DNA of 64,000 nucleotides from Chryseobacterium sp. ZHDP1. GTDB taxonomy: Bacteria > Bacteroidota > Bacteroidia > Flavobacteriales > Weeksellaceae. The stretch's first letter is position 1. The number at the start of each line of letters is the position of its first letter. The notes under the pieces were generated by a model. That model did no database searches and had not been told where the DNA came from. It worked only from the letters and a program-made list of their open reading frames with translations. The stretch is from positions 4,464,001 through 4,528,000 of the forward strand of contig NZ_CP075682.1 in assembly GCF_018603435.1 (NCBI RefSeq). The letters are read 5' to 3'. Below are positions 27,961 through 36,958 of this stretch, piece after piece. The translations under genes and the position numbers were made by a program.

Positions 27961-29400
27961 ATGTATAAAGTGGCTATGTACAATACGATAAAAACACTTT
28001 TGGAACACGGCAAATCTTTGCGGGAGATCTCAAGGGAACTTGGGATGTGCCGCAAGACCGTTTCGCGTATCCAAAAAGCGCTGCTGAATGGAGATTCAGC
28101 TCCGAGGCAGCAGTCCCGTTCCAGTGGTCTTGAGGTATTTCATGAACAGATCGAGCATTATCTGGCCAGTGGACTTTCGGCACTGCTGATCCACCAGAAA
28201 TTGATCCAGCAGCATGGGCTTACCCTGTCTTATTCGAGTGTCGCCCGTTACATTGGTAAATTCAAGCGGGCAGAATGTTTTGTTCCGCTGCACAGCCTTC
28301 CTGGTGAAGAGGCACAGGTCGACTTCGGCTACTTTGGTGAGTTCCGCAGGAATGGCCGTGGTGTTAAGGTCTGGGTGTTCAGTATGGTACTCAGCCATAG
28401 CAGGCAATCCTATTATAAGGTTGTTACCAGTCAACAGGTCCGGGAGTTCCTGGACTGCCACATCAGTGCTTTTGAATATTTTGGGGGTGTCCCAAAAATG
28501 GTCAAGCTGGACAACCTGCGCTCGGGTGTAACCAAGGTAGATCTCTACGAACCCACCCTACAGGCACAGTATGCGGAATTTCTCAGTTATTATCATTGTG
28601 CGGGTATTGCCTGCAGACCCCGCCGGCCAACAGACAAAGGTAAAGTAGAGTCTTCCATAAAATATGTCAGGAACAACTTTCTGAAAGCCTTTGAAAGCAA
28701 AATCTATGAGGACCTGATCTGTGGTCTGCGCGTATGGAATGATGAAATATGCAATAAACGTGTCCACGGCACCACCAGGCGCAGGCCTCATGATATCTTT
28801 CTTGAATCGGAGAAAGCTGCGCTGCAGCCCCTGCCTTCCAGACGTTTCCAGATACAGGATGTCAGCCACCGCAGGGTAAACCGTATGGGACATGTCGCCT
28901 ATAAGCAGAATTATTATTCGGTTCCGGCTGACTATATGGGCATGAATGTAAGGCTGGAGAGTAACGGTACGATACTTCGCATCTATGACAGCTCACGACA
29001 GATCGCCATGCACCAACTATCCGACAGCATAGGCATGTTTGTCAGTCTTGCGGCGCACCGCCCCAGGGAAAAGAGAATGGTCAGCAAGGAAGAATACCGT
29101 GAAATGATGGGGCAGATAGGTCCAAATGCGTACACTCTGTTTGATCGACTTGTGGAAGAAGTGCCGACGCACTGGGGCAAGATGACCCAGGGTATACTTG
29201 CGCTGAGAAAGCGCTTCACTTTGGGCCAGATAGAAAGATCATGTGCACGCGCACTGCACTTTCACGCCATAAGCTACCAACAGGTCAAACGGATATGCGA
29301 GAATGCGATGTACGACCTGCCCCGGGAAGATGTGCTGACAATGGGCTTCTCGGACGAATTTCAGCACGAACTCAGTTATTATGACACTCTTACAAATTAA
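27961..29400 (+). CDS. istA: IS21 transposase IstA
   Basis: A 479-aa DDE transposase. An N-terminal helix-turn-helix (about 12-40, KTLLEHGKSLREISRELGMC) is followed by the catalytic core with D121 (QVDFGYF), D184 (KLDNLRSG) and E230 (KGKVESSIKYV). Length is normal for the family, so it appears intact. Its stop TAA shares one base with the istB ATG (TAATG), the usual coupling for IS21. Confidence 0.95.
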   Translation: MYKVAMYNTIKTLLEHGKSLREISRELGMCRKTVSRIQKALLNGDSAPRQQSRSSGLEVFHEQIEHYLASGLSALLIHQKLIQQHGLTLSYSSVARYIGKFKRAECFVPLHSLPGEEAQVDFGYFGEFRRNGRGVKVWVFSMVLSHSRQSYYKVVTSQQVREFLDCHISAFEYFGGVPKMVKLDNLRSGVTKVDLYEPTLQAQYAEFLSYYHCAGIACRPRRPTDKGKVESSIKYVRNNFLKAFESKIYEDLICGLRVWNDEICNKRVHGTTRRRPHDIFLESEKAALQPLPSRRFQIQDVSHRRVNRMGHVAYKQNYYSVPADYMGMNVRLESNGTILRIYDSSRQIAMHQLSDSIGMFVSLAAHRPREKRMVSKEEYREMMGQIGPNAYTLFDRLVEEVPTHWGKMTQGILALRKRFTLGQIERSCARALHFHAISYQQVKRICENAMYDLPREDVLTMGFSDEFQHELSYYDTLTN

Positions 29401-30236
29401 TGGATATAAATATGGAAAATCTAAAAACACAGCTCCGCACTCTTAAACTCGCGGCCATCTGTCAGAACCTCGAGCTGCGTAACAGGTACGCGCTACAGCA
29501 CAAGATCGGTTACATTGAATTTCTTGAGCTTCTGGTGGAGGATGAAATGGCCAACAGGCAGACCAACGGATATATAAATAAGCTCAGGGAATCAAAACTC
29601 GACACGCAGAAGGTATTGGACTGTTATGATTTCAGCTATCAGCCCCAGGTTGACAAAAGGCAGATCTATGATCTGGCCAGCTGCCGGTTCATAGACCAGA
29701 AACATAATGTGGTATTCATGGGGAAACCGGGGGTCGGAAAAACGCACCTGGCCCATGCAATCGGGCTGGAAGCTGTAAAAAAAGGTAAGCGGGTACTTTT
29801 CATCCATACCAATGAAATGGTCGAAAAGCTATATTCCTCCCGTGCGGACGGATCCTATGCTGCGACCATCCAGAAGTTCCTAAAACCGGACCTGCTGATA
29901 CTGGACGAACTGGGCTTCAAAAAAATGCCGCAGTACAGCATGGAAGACTTCTTTGAGATCATCAGAAAAAGATACGAAAACGGTTCAATGATCATTACCA
30001 CAAATAGGAACTTTGAAGACTGGGGGACACTTTTCGGGGACAAAGTAATCGCATCGGCGATAATAGACCGCATAGTGCACCATGCCACAATCGTCAAACT
30101 AAATGGAAACAGTTACCGTATAAAGAACCTCCTGGAACTGAACGGAATGTTTGAAGACGACCCTAAGGAAAAATCAAAAAGGGGAAGACCCAAAAAGTCA
30201 GAAGATCAAGAAAATTATGAAAATAATAATGAATAG
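29400..30236 (+). CDS. istB: IS21 helper ATPase IstB
   Basis: A 278-aa AAA+ ATPase of the DnaC-like clan. Walker A is GKPGVGKTHLAHAIG (about 108-122) and Walker B is DLLILDELGFKKM. In IS21 elements IstB oligomerises on DNA and stimulates transposition by IstA. The start overlaps the istA stop by one base. A basic C-terminal tail (KEKSKRGRPKKSEDQ) is visible. Confidence 0.95.
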   Translation: MDINMENLKTQLRTLKLAAICQNLELRNRYALQHKIGYIEFLELLVEDEMANRQTNGYINKLRESKLDTQKVLDCYDFSYQPQVDKRQIYDLASCRFIDQKHNVVFMGKPGVGKTHLAHAIGLEAVKKGKRVLFIHTNEMVEKLYSSRADGSYAATIQKFLKPDLLILDELGFKKMPQYSMEDFFEIIRKRYENGSMIITTNRNFEDWGTLFGDKVIASAIIDRIVHHATIVKLNGNSYRIKNLLELNGMFEDDPKEKSKRGRPKKSEDQENYENNNE

Positions 30237-30316
30237 AATAATGGTTTTTTTTGTGAAATTAGTGGTGGCATTCTGATGCGAACTAGTGGAGGCATTCTAA
30301 TGCGAAGTGACAAACA

Positions 30317-30871
30317 AAGGAAATATATGCACAGTACATTCTTGGAAGGGGAAGAGGACAGCTGAGTGGAACTGACGAAAATTATTTAGGGCACATGTTT
30401 GAAAAGGTATTTATAGATTGGGCTCAGTTTAATATTGGACCTAATGTAAAGGATAATACGATCGGAAAAAATTACTACGGTACCGTTCCTGATGCGACCT
30501 CACCATTGGCAACCGATACCAATTATGTGCCTGACGGCGTATTTTATGAAGTTAAGAATACTTTTAGAAATATTGGAATAGCAACTGCGCAGGTAAAACG
30601 AGAAATGAATGCATTATCAATCAATAATTTGACGCACGGAATTCCGGGCGGCGTAATGATCATCGCTTCTCCTGCAGGGGTTAATCTGACAGGCCCACTG
30701 ATGGGATATGCTAGAAATTTAAACATCGATCTTGTTCATTTTTACAGTATGTATAGAATGGAAGGGAGTTTGATGAAGGTTCGCTTTATGACGTCCTCAA
30801 TCATAAACCTATTTAATACAGCGGTAAAATTGGGTGGTACGAGTGTACCTGCTTATAGAACTCCAAATTAA
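30317..30871 (+). pseudogene. Separated C-terminal toxin tip of the RHS protein (PD-(D/E)XK-like)
   Basis: These 184 codons continue the RHS frame on the far side of the IS21 element. The first 26 codons (KEIYAQYILGRGRGQLSG...) precede an in-frame ATG at 30395, so a shorter 158-aa product could be translated but would lack secretion signals. The domain carries FEKVFIDWAQF and then VPDGVFYEVKNTF, resembling the PD-(D/E)XK nuclease core with Asp and Glu-x-Lys (30530-30559). It therefore looks like a restriction-endonuclease-fold RHS toxin tip. Loss of the joined protein should disarm the toxin. Nuclease identity is inferred from the motif. Confidence 0.8.
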
Positions 30872-30876
30872 AAGTC

Positions 30877-31569
30877 ATGAACATAAAAAAAATTACACTA
30901 ATTTTATTTCCGATAATATACATGAATTTAATGGGACAGCAGAATTTTAAAATCGTCGAAACAAATTATAATCTCAATGATTTTGAGGCAGTCAGGAAAG
31001 AACTGCAGAATTATGAATTTTTCAAGCAAAACCTAAATACGCATAAGACTTGTACAAAGCACAAGGAGAAAAGTGAATTTAGAGTTATGGCTGATGGTAA
31101 TAAGAAATTCTTTTTACTGTTTGATAAGGAAGATAATGCTTTGGAGTTTTTGGATTCTACGGAACGTTACGATTATGGAATTTTGGAAACAGACTTGCAG
31201 GAGGAGCTGGAAAAAATCACTGCTGAAAATATCGATGAAAAATCTGCCGAATTTCTGGCACGTTTTAACAAAGCATTTAAATTGCAGGTGGATTATGATC
31301 CAAATGAATCTGACTTTTCCACAATTAATGAAAAGGTCAAAAAAACGGTCTGGGACAAGGAAAGTCGTTTTCTGCTCAATTTTTATATGATGGAGGTTAC
31401 AAAACGTAAATTTAACTTTCCTAACTGGAGTTTTGAGGAGGTTAATACTTTCAACCCGTTTTACGTTCCTCTATATGTTGGAAGGGACGGCAAACCGCAA
31501 AGTTACAATCGTCTTTTAGACCCAAAAACAAGGAAGCATTTTGATTTCAAAATGTATCTAGGACTTTAG
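30877..31569 (+). CDS. Candidate immunity protein for the RHS toxin
   Basis: A 230-aa protein that begins 5 bases after the toxin fragment ends. The N-terminus is hydrophobic (MNIKKITLILFPIIYMNLMG), like a signal peptide, followed by a charged alpha/beta protein. It has no recognised motif. Position directly after a polymorphic-toxin tip, before a terminator, makes an immunity role likely. A signal peptide would place it in the periplasm, which is odd for neutralising a DNA-cutting toxin; that is a reason for caution. Confidence 0.6.
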   Translation: MNIKKITLILFPIIYMNLMGQQNFKIVETNYNLNDFEAVRKELQNYEFFKQNLNTHKTCTKHKEKSEFRVMADGNKKFFLLFDKEDNALEFLDSTERYDYGILETDLQEELEKITAENIDEKSAEFLARFNKAFKLQVDYDPNESDFSTINEKVKKTVWDKESRFLLNFYMMEVTKRKFNFPNWSFEEVNTFNPFYVPLYVGRDGKPQSYNRLLDPKTRKHFDFKMYLGL

Positions 31570-31579
31570 ATATTTAATG

Positions 31580-31611
31580 ACAAAAGCAGGGTTACCTGCT
31601 TTTGTTTTTTT
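31580..31611 (+). terminator. Rho-independent terminator after the RHS locus
   Basis: A perfect stem ACAAAAGCAGG/CCTGCTTTTGT around a GTTA loop is followed by a run of T. It ends the plus-strand RHS-immunity transcript just downstream of the immunity candidate. Confidence 0.85.
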
Positions 31612-31671
31612 ATATATAATTTGGAAGTAAAAAGCATATTGTAAAACATTTATGCCTCTTTTATTTAGCGC

Positions 31672-32499
31672 TTATACTTCATAATTTAGTTCAGGTACGC
31701 CTTCATACACAAACGCTTTTGTTGGCGTTCCGGTGGTCTTAAATTCCTTCTCGATCGTATAAGCTTCCATTTCGCTTGACTTGATCTGGTAAGTTGCCAA
31801 TTCGGTAATCTGTTCTTCAGTTAGATCTGACATCATCCATTCCCAAGCGAGTTCATCAGGAAGCATTGTAGGCATACGGTTTTTTGAGTTGTGGATCTGC
31901 TTCATCAGAGAGTTCGCTTCGGTGGTTACAAGCGCAACTGTGTCAACTGTTTCACCTGTTTCCTTATCAGTCCAGTTCTGCCAGATCGCAGCAATAAAAA
32001 AATATTCTTTATTTATTAATCCGATATGATATGGATATTTATCTGCTGTTTTTAGGGGCTGGTTTGTTTTCTTGTTCAGACGGTAAATATGTCGCCATTC
32101 ATAAAATTCGCTGGATAAAATTAGACATCGTCTTTCAAGCGCTGCCTTGCGAAACATTTTCTCACGTCCGGTATTTTCATCCTTCAAAAGAAGCTCCTCA
32201 CCTTTGGCATTTAATGTGGTGTAAGCTTGATGCCATTTTCCTGCGCCGTCCTTATAGCCAAAACGCATTTTTTTTACATCGTCTCTATTTTTGATATAAG
32301 ATGGTATAAATCCCCATTCCATCTGTACGATATCAAAATTGCACTTGTCCTCTGTGGGTCTAAGTACCGCAATATTTCCGTAATTAAAACCTTCATGTAT
32401 TTCCTGATCCAGAAAGTCATAGTTCATAACTGCTTTTTCAAGATCCATTAGTCTTATGAATTCCTCCCGTGATACGCGTTGTCCATTATAATAACACAT
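31672..32499 (-). CDS. SRAP/HMCES-YedK-like protein (abasic-site crosslinker)
   Basis: A 275-aa SOS response-associated peptidase family protein. Cys2 follows the start Met (MCYYNGQ), as needed for the thiazolidine crosslink to abasic DNA. ILSSEFYEWRH carries the conserved Glu and Trp, and IHNSKNRMPTMLPDEL the conserved His/Arg-Met-Pro region. Length is normal. In this family the protein shields abasic sites in single-stranded DNA. It lies in the accessory region with a short gene upstream. No LexA box was recognised. Confidence 0.88.
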   Translation of the reverse strand: MCYYNGQRVSREEFIRLMDLEKAVMNYDFLDQEIHEGFNYGNIAVLRPTEDKCNFDIVQMEWGFIPSYIKNRDDVKKMRFGYKDGAGKWHQAYTTLNAKGEELLLKDENTGREKMFRKAALERRCLILSSEFYEWRHIYRLNKKTNQPLKTADKYPYHIGLINKEYFFIAAIWQNWTDKETGETVDTVALVTTEANSLMKQIHNSKNRMPTMLPDELAWEWMMSDLTEEQITELATYQIKSSEMEAYTIEKEFKTTGTPTKAFVYEGVPELNYEV

Positions 32500-32503
32500 A
32501 GCT

Positions 32504-32746
32504 CTATTCTTTTAAGTGTTTATTTATTTCTTTGCCGTAAAACTCAGCTTCCTTTTGTCGTCCCTGTGGAATGCTCGTCCAGATTTCTCCATTCCAGGTT
32601 TTTGCCCTTGAAATAACCAACGGGCTACGGCTGTCACTAAAAACCAGCCTAAAAACTTGCTGATCATGTACCGTATGCTCAATTACAGCAATTTTCACGC
32701 CCTGAACTTCAATTTCGAATTTATTATTTTCAAAAAGGCTTCCCAT
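32504..32746 (-). CDS. Small hypothetical protein upstream of the SRAP gene
   Basis: An 80-aa protein (MGSLFENNKFEIEVQGVKIA) with alternating strands and no recognised motif. It ends 4 bases before the SRAP gene starts and is likely in the same transcript. Function unknown. Confidence 0.6.
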   Translation of the reverse strand: MGSLFENNKFEIEVQGVKIAVIEHTVHDQQVFRLVFSDSRSPLVISRAKTWNGEIWTSIPQGRQKEAEFYGKEINKHLKE

Positions 32747-33123
32747 TTCAGTGTTTATTTGTACTATATTAAATTTACCGATTAAAATTCATATGTAACG
32801 ATTATCATTTTTGATCAGAGATAGTGTTGTTATATTTATTGGTAAATTGGAGGTAATAAGGTATGCAAATAGAACAGTTGAAACCTGATAGTATAAAAAA
32901 AATATGTTTGCGCACAGAAACCTTGAAGGATTTTTGACCCTTAACTTCAATGACTTTCTGACAGTAAATTAAAAGTAATGATCCTTTAACATGAAATTAT
33001 TAAAACTTTTAAAATGGAGTGCCGTTCAGATTATATGCCATTATCAATTCAAATTAATTCTTTTTTTGGGCTGGTATCTGTCCCGGCCCTTTAAGACTTT
33101 GTAACTCATTTAATTTTTTAGCT
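32747..33123. other. Non-coding gap
   Basis: About 377 bases between the minus-strand pair above and the plus-strand 94-aa gene. No gene or clear regulatory element is seen; divergent promoters are expected here. Confidence 0.35.
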
Positions 33124-33408
33124 ATGAAGAGTATAAACTTTGACAATTCACATATCTATGTTGGCAGCTTGGGTAGATTTAATTTTAGGCCTTCAGTTGA
33201 TGCCGTCTATTTAGACGTATCTATCTATTTTAATGATGGCTCCCTTTCAACCGCTAATATAGAGGTTATCAATGAGGATCAAATTGTTCTCTATGTTGCT
33301 TTCTACAGTACTGCTGCCGGAACTTTAATAACGGATAAAGTATGGGTCTTGGAGAGTGTCGAAAAATCAGATGTATGGAAGGTGACAGGCAAATATAATG
33401 TTAGTTAA
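33124..33408 (+). CDS. Hypothetical protein, 94 aa
   Basis: A 94-aa, beta-rich soluble protein (MKSINFDNSHIYVGSLGRFN at the start, AAGTLITDKVWVLESVE near the end). No motif recognised. It stands alone between divergent and downstream genes. Confidence 0.5.
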   Translation: MKSINFDNSHIYVGSLGRFNFRPSVDAVYLDVSIYFNDGSLSTANIEVINEDQIVLYVAFYSTAAGTLITDKVWVLESVEKSDVWKVTGKYNVS

Positions 33409-33753
33409 AAGCACACTTAACTATTTCAGCAAATTTAAAAACTTTATTAAATTTATATAGTAGCAATGATGCTCCTGAAAGATGGATGCGATTAATTCTA
33501 TAATTTTTTGCAACTGTTCACTATTTTCTGGTAAAATCCCTTAAACTTAAGTATTCCTAGTGCAATGAATCTGTAAAAATATTTGATATTGTTGTAAAAG
33601 TAATTTTATCAGGGTTAATATGCTAGAAATCATTCGACAATCAATTGTAAACTAAACGTCAATATATTTTTAGTACCTTAGCTACTATATGATATCGTTG
33701 ATGGGGGAGAAGCTGTTGATTTTACCATATTTGTACATTTAAATATTAAAATT
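33409..33753. other. Non-coding gap upstream of the phytochrome gene
   Basis: About 345 bases, AT-rich, without a supported gene. A near-consensus -7 element (CATATTTG, about 33727-33734) lies shortly upstream of the phytochrome start, but the first base differs from TAnnTTTG, so I only note it. Confidence 0.35.
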
Positions 33754-35931
33754 ATGCGTGAAGTCAGTTGCCATGAAGAGAAGATCCATTTGTGTGGAAA
33801 AATACAGTATTTCGGATATCTCATCATATTTGAAAACAACGTATGTATCGCAGCCAGTGAAAATTGTCCTGATATTACAGGTCAGGATTTGCAATCGATT
33901 TTGGGTTTAAAAGTTGATTCCATTTTACAAACTGTGGTTCCTGAGCTTGAACTTACAAGTGAAAAAATTGAAGAGCAAATCTCAGGAAAGATATTTTACA
34001 GATTTGTGGAACGTGTCACAATCAATAATAAAAAATATTTTCTAAGTCTGTATAAGGACAAGGGGAAGTTATATCTTGAAATCGAAGAATGTAACCCCCA
34101 ATCTATTAAAACTACCAAACTATATTATTATGCCAAGTATATTGAAGATCAAAGTCTGGGGAACACTTCATGGCAGGCGCTTACTGAACTGATCAAAGAA
34201 ATTATTGGTTACGACCGGGTAATGGTTTACCAATTTTTGGAAGATAAAAGTGGTAAAGTTATCGCAGAGAGCAAAAGTGCTGATCTGGAATCTTTGCTCG
34301 GCTTTAGGTATCCTGAATTTGATATACCGTCCCAAGCGAGAGAGCTTTACAAAGTTTTTCATGCACGGCACACGGCGGATATCGACGGAGACACTTTTGA
34401 AGTTTTTGGGCGTGCAGCGGAAGAGATCGATCTTAGCAAGAGTAGTGTTAGGGCACTTTCACCTTTGCATCTTCAATATCTCAGAAATGCAGGAGTGGCT
34501 GCCAGTGCGAGTTTTAGTATTATTGTTGAGGGTGAACTATGGGGGCTGGTTGCTTGCCAGAACAGGGTTCCCAAGCATGTTGACCTTTCCCAGAGACATT
34601 TATCTGTCTTTCTCACGCAGTATGCGGTAAATTATTATCTGGCGGAGTTTCAGAAAGAACGAGTAGGTTTTCAGAAGGGCTTAGCTGAGTTGGAAAGGGA
34701 TCTGAAAAGTGATCTACTTATCAAGCGTGATCTATACGGAGTCCTAGAAAATTATGCTGCCAGGATCATGGAGCTTGTAAATGGGCAAGGCTTGATAATC
34801 AAATATGACCGTGGAATAAAAGCAATAGGCGAGGTTCCGGGCAAGCAGTATATTAAGCAGATAGAAAATAGATTGTCTGACGAAGAGTTCTTTTACACAG
34901 ATAAATTTCTGTATGAAGGAATGACACTTGAAACGTCATTGTTTCCCGGAGTAATTCGTATCAGTATTTTACCCAGTAACAATTGGTACCTTTATATTTT
35001 TAGAAAAGAGCGGATTATAGAAGAAACATGGGCGGGGAAGCCTGAGAAGGTAATGAATGTTGACCAGGAAAGAAAAATCTCCTTTCCATCTCCACGATCT
35101 TCATTTGAAGCATGGAAAAAAATTACAAGAGGAAAAGCCGAAAAGTGGAGTTCCTCTGAAATTATTTTCATTGAGAATATTGCACACAGCATTCGGCAGG
35201 CTATCGCCCAGAGAGGTGGAGAAATTGATGAACTGAATAAAAAGCTGGTTCAGTCCAATAATGCACTTGATACGTTTGGTTATACCTTAACCCACGATCT
35301 TAAAAACCCAATGACAACCATCCAATTAACTGCGCAGATGATATTATATAAAAAAGAAGTATCAAATGAAGTGCTGCTAAAATCCATGAAGAATATCCTC
35401 GATAGTACCAAGCTCATGGCCGATATGATGGATAAGGTTTATAAGATGTCAAAGGTAAACAATGTCGAATTTGTGCTTGAATCGATAAACCCACAGTCGA
35501 AGATATTAAATATTGTAGAAACCTGTAGGCAACAGTATGAAGTGCAAAATCTTGAATTTGTTATGGGTGAAACGCTTCCAATCATGGGGGAGAGGACATT
35601 GATTTATCAGCTATTTCTAAATCTTGTCGGTAATGCCATTAAGTATAGTAGCAAGGAAATGTACCCGAAGGTTGAGGTTTACAGTGTAAGGAATGGGATT
35701 TCCATATTTTACTATATTAAAGACAATGGTATCGGAATGGATCTAACGCACGGTGATAAAATTTTTGAGATTTTTAATAGACTGCCAAATACAGAGGGAT
35801 ATGAAGGCTCTGGAATTGGTCTTTCTATAGTGAAGCAGATTGCTAATAAAGTCAATGCCGTTGTTACTGTAGAGAGCGAAATGAAAGTAGGTACAGTTTT
35901 TTGTGTAGAGTTTAAAAACCCCACAATTTAA
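33754..35931 (+). CDS. bphP: Bacteriophytochrome-like sensor histidine kinase
   Basis: A 725-aa phytochrome kinase. The N-terminal PAS has C6 in CHEEKIHLCG, aligning with the biliverdin-attaching Cys of bacteriophytochromes. The GAF domain has PEFDIPSQARELY (Asp of the PASDIP-like motif, about residue 189) and HLQYLRNAGVAASASFSI; a PHY domain follows with the tongue motif PRSSF. The kinase part has HDLKNP (H514 phosphoacceptor), then NLVGNAIKYSS, DNGIGMD and GSGIGLSIVK ATP-binding motifs. It should act as a red/far-red light sensor in the inner cytosol. No response-regulator receiver and no heme oxygenase gene are nearby, so biliverdin must come from elsewhere. Start is the only good ATG before C6. 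Confidence 0.92.
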   Translation: MREVSCHEEKIHLCGKIQYFGYLIIFENNVCIAASENCPDITGQDLQSILGLKVDSILQTVVPELELTSEKIEEQISGKIFYRFVERVTINNKKYFLSLYKDKGKLYLEIEECNPQSIKTTKLYYYAKYIEDQSLGNTSWQALTELIKEIIGYDRVMVYQFLEDKSGKVIAESKSADLESLLGFRYPEFDIPSQARELYKVFHARHTADIDGDTFEVFGRAAEEIDLSKSSVRALSPLHLQYLRNAGVAASASFSIIVEGELWGLVACQNRVPKHVDLSQRHLSVFLTQYAVNYYLAEFQKERVGFQKGLAELERDLKSDLLIKRDLYGVLENYAARIMELVNGQGLIIKYDRGIKAIGEVPGKQYIKQIENRLSDEEFFYTDKFLYEGMTLETSLFPGVIRISILPSNNWYLYIFRKERIIEETWAGKPEKVMNVDQERKISFPSPRSSFEAWKKITRGKAEKWSSSEIIFIENIAHSIRQAIAQRGGEIDELNKKLVQSNNALDTFGYTLTHDLKNPMTTIQLTAQMILYKKEVSNEVLLKSMKNILDSTKLMADMMDKVYKMSKVNNVEFVLESINPQSKILNIVETCRQQYEVQNLEFVMGETLPIMGERTLIYQLFLNLVGNAIKYSSKEMYPKVEVYSVRNGISIFYYIKDNGIGMDLTHGDKIFEIFNRLPNTEGYEGSGIGLSIVKQIANKVNAVVTVESEMKVGTVFCVEFKNPTI

Positions 35932-35984
35932 ATTTTTTGTGATAGAATTTTAGATTCGTTTGTTAGTTCACAACTATAAATATA

Positions 35985-36014
35985 GAGGCCGAGAATTTTT
36001 CTTGGCCTTTTAAT
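35985..36014 (+). terminator. Terminator after the phytochrome gene
   Basis: Stem AGGCCGAG/CTTGGCCT (one G-T pair) around an AATTTTT loop, followed by T-rich DNA. It lies 55 bases downstream of the phytochrome stop. Confidence 0.65.
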
Positions 36015-36156
36015 TTTCCTCTCAAAAAATTAAATTGTGAATACTGCTAACTAGGAATGGATAGGACGACTAAGGAAAGTCAGATCCAAATAGGTACTGA
36101 TTATATCATGGCATAAATAATTTGCAGCTGAACAGAAACTCGTGTGCAGTTGACAA

Positions 36157-36387
36157 ATGATATGCTATATGAAAAATAAGACTTCAAATAAAAAGGTGAA
36201 ATCGATGAATAGTCAGATGTTAAAATTTTCGACATTCATTGAATTGGAGGAAACGCCCATTGAGGATTTTATGGCTACTTTACGCAAGTCAGGAATAGAA
36301 GCAACAGAATCTGAAGCTGTTGAAATGCTACAATTTTTGGAGCTTCTTGTAAGAATTACTATTAAGGAATTTTTCTTGCCCCAATAA
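36157..36387 (+). CDS. Small hypothetical protein, 76 aa
   Basis: A 76-aa protein with a helical, acidic second half (IELEETPIEDFMATLRKSGI, then EAVEMLQFLELLVRITIKEF). ATG at 36157, 36169 or 36205 are all possible starts. No known domain. It sits just upstream of the recombinase pair and might be a small regulator of the element, but nothing shows this. Confidence 0.45.
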   Translation: MICYMKNKTSNKKVKSMNSQMLKFSTFIELEETPIEDFMATLRKSGIEATESEAVEMLQFLELLVRITIKEFFLPQ

Positions 36388-36492
36388 TTTTTTGTAATTT
36401 TGTTATACCGCTACATAGTGTAAATTATTATTAATCAGATTGTTGTATCGGTGTTTTTGATCAGTTGTATAATAATTTAAATTAAATTCCTA

Positions 36493-36909
36493 ATGAATGA
36501 GAATGTACCTATAAAGGTTGCTGACCTTTATATAAGGATACCTGCATTGCATGATTCCAACGGCGACTTTTTGTATCAGGACCAGCTGTACCAACTAGAG
36601 AATTATTGTCTGGAAAAGGTATTAGAGATCGGGAGAATTGTGGTTGATCGTGGATCAGCGGGTAGTTTTGATAGATTACAATGGAGTGAGTATCAGTCTT
36701 GGGTTGAAGATACACAAAACTCTAAAAGTGAACCAAGATTTCTGCTGTTTACCAGTTGGGATCGTTTTAGCCGGAATAGTGCGCAAGCATATAATATGAT
36801 AGAGCATCTTGAAAGATTTATGATTTATCCCAAATCCTTAGCAGACAAAGAGCCAATTAATATTTACAAGGCGGTTGTGCTGGGTAGTTTCTCACAACTA
36901 TTGATATAG
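36493..36909 (+). CDS. Serine-recombinase N-terminal-domain paralogue lacking the catalytic Ser
   Basis: A 138-aa protein whose pattern follows the first 120 residues of the adjacent large recombinase: VADLYIRI, then SWDRFSRNSAQAYNMIEHLE against KWDRFSRNTGDAYQMIKELG. Where the active copy has YIRVSTDEQ (catalytic Ser18), this one has YIRIPALHD, with Pro17 in place of Ser. The DRFSRN segment with its active-site Arg is kept. It stops after IYKAVVLGSFSQLLI with no recombinase or zinc domain. It is either a decaying fragment or a deliberate catalytically dead partner. It precedes the recombinase by about 50 bases. Confidence 0.75.
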   Translation: MNENVPIKVADLYIRIPALHDSNGDFLYQDQLYQLENYCLEKVLEIGRIVVDRGSAGSFDRLQWSEYQSWVEDTQNSKSEPRFLLFTSWDRFSRNSAQAYNMIEHLERFMIYPKSLADKEPINIYKAVVLGSFSQLLI

Positions 36910-36958
36910 GGTGCTAATTTGTGAGGTTATTAAATAATAATGGATAAAATTACTTTGT

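Larger units (their letters stand above)
27859..30312 (+). mobile_element. IS21-family insertion sequence, 2454 bp, inside an RHS toxin gene
   Basis: The element begins TGTTAATTCGCAT and ends ATGCGAAGTGACA, so the ends are inverted TGT...ACA. Each end carries two related internal repeats containing TTCGCAT (left about 27864-27912, right about 30258-30312), the usual multiple transposase sites of IS21. It carries istA and istB. Direct 4-base repeats AACA at 27855-27858 and 30313-30316 flank it, a target duplication in the family's 4-8 bp range. Excising it restores the RHS reading frame. Confidence 0.95.

Noticed and set aside
36157..36387. Heme oxygenase partner of the phytochrome
   Set aside because: The 76-aa protein is far too short and has no heme oxygenase motif.
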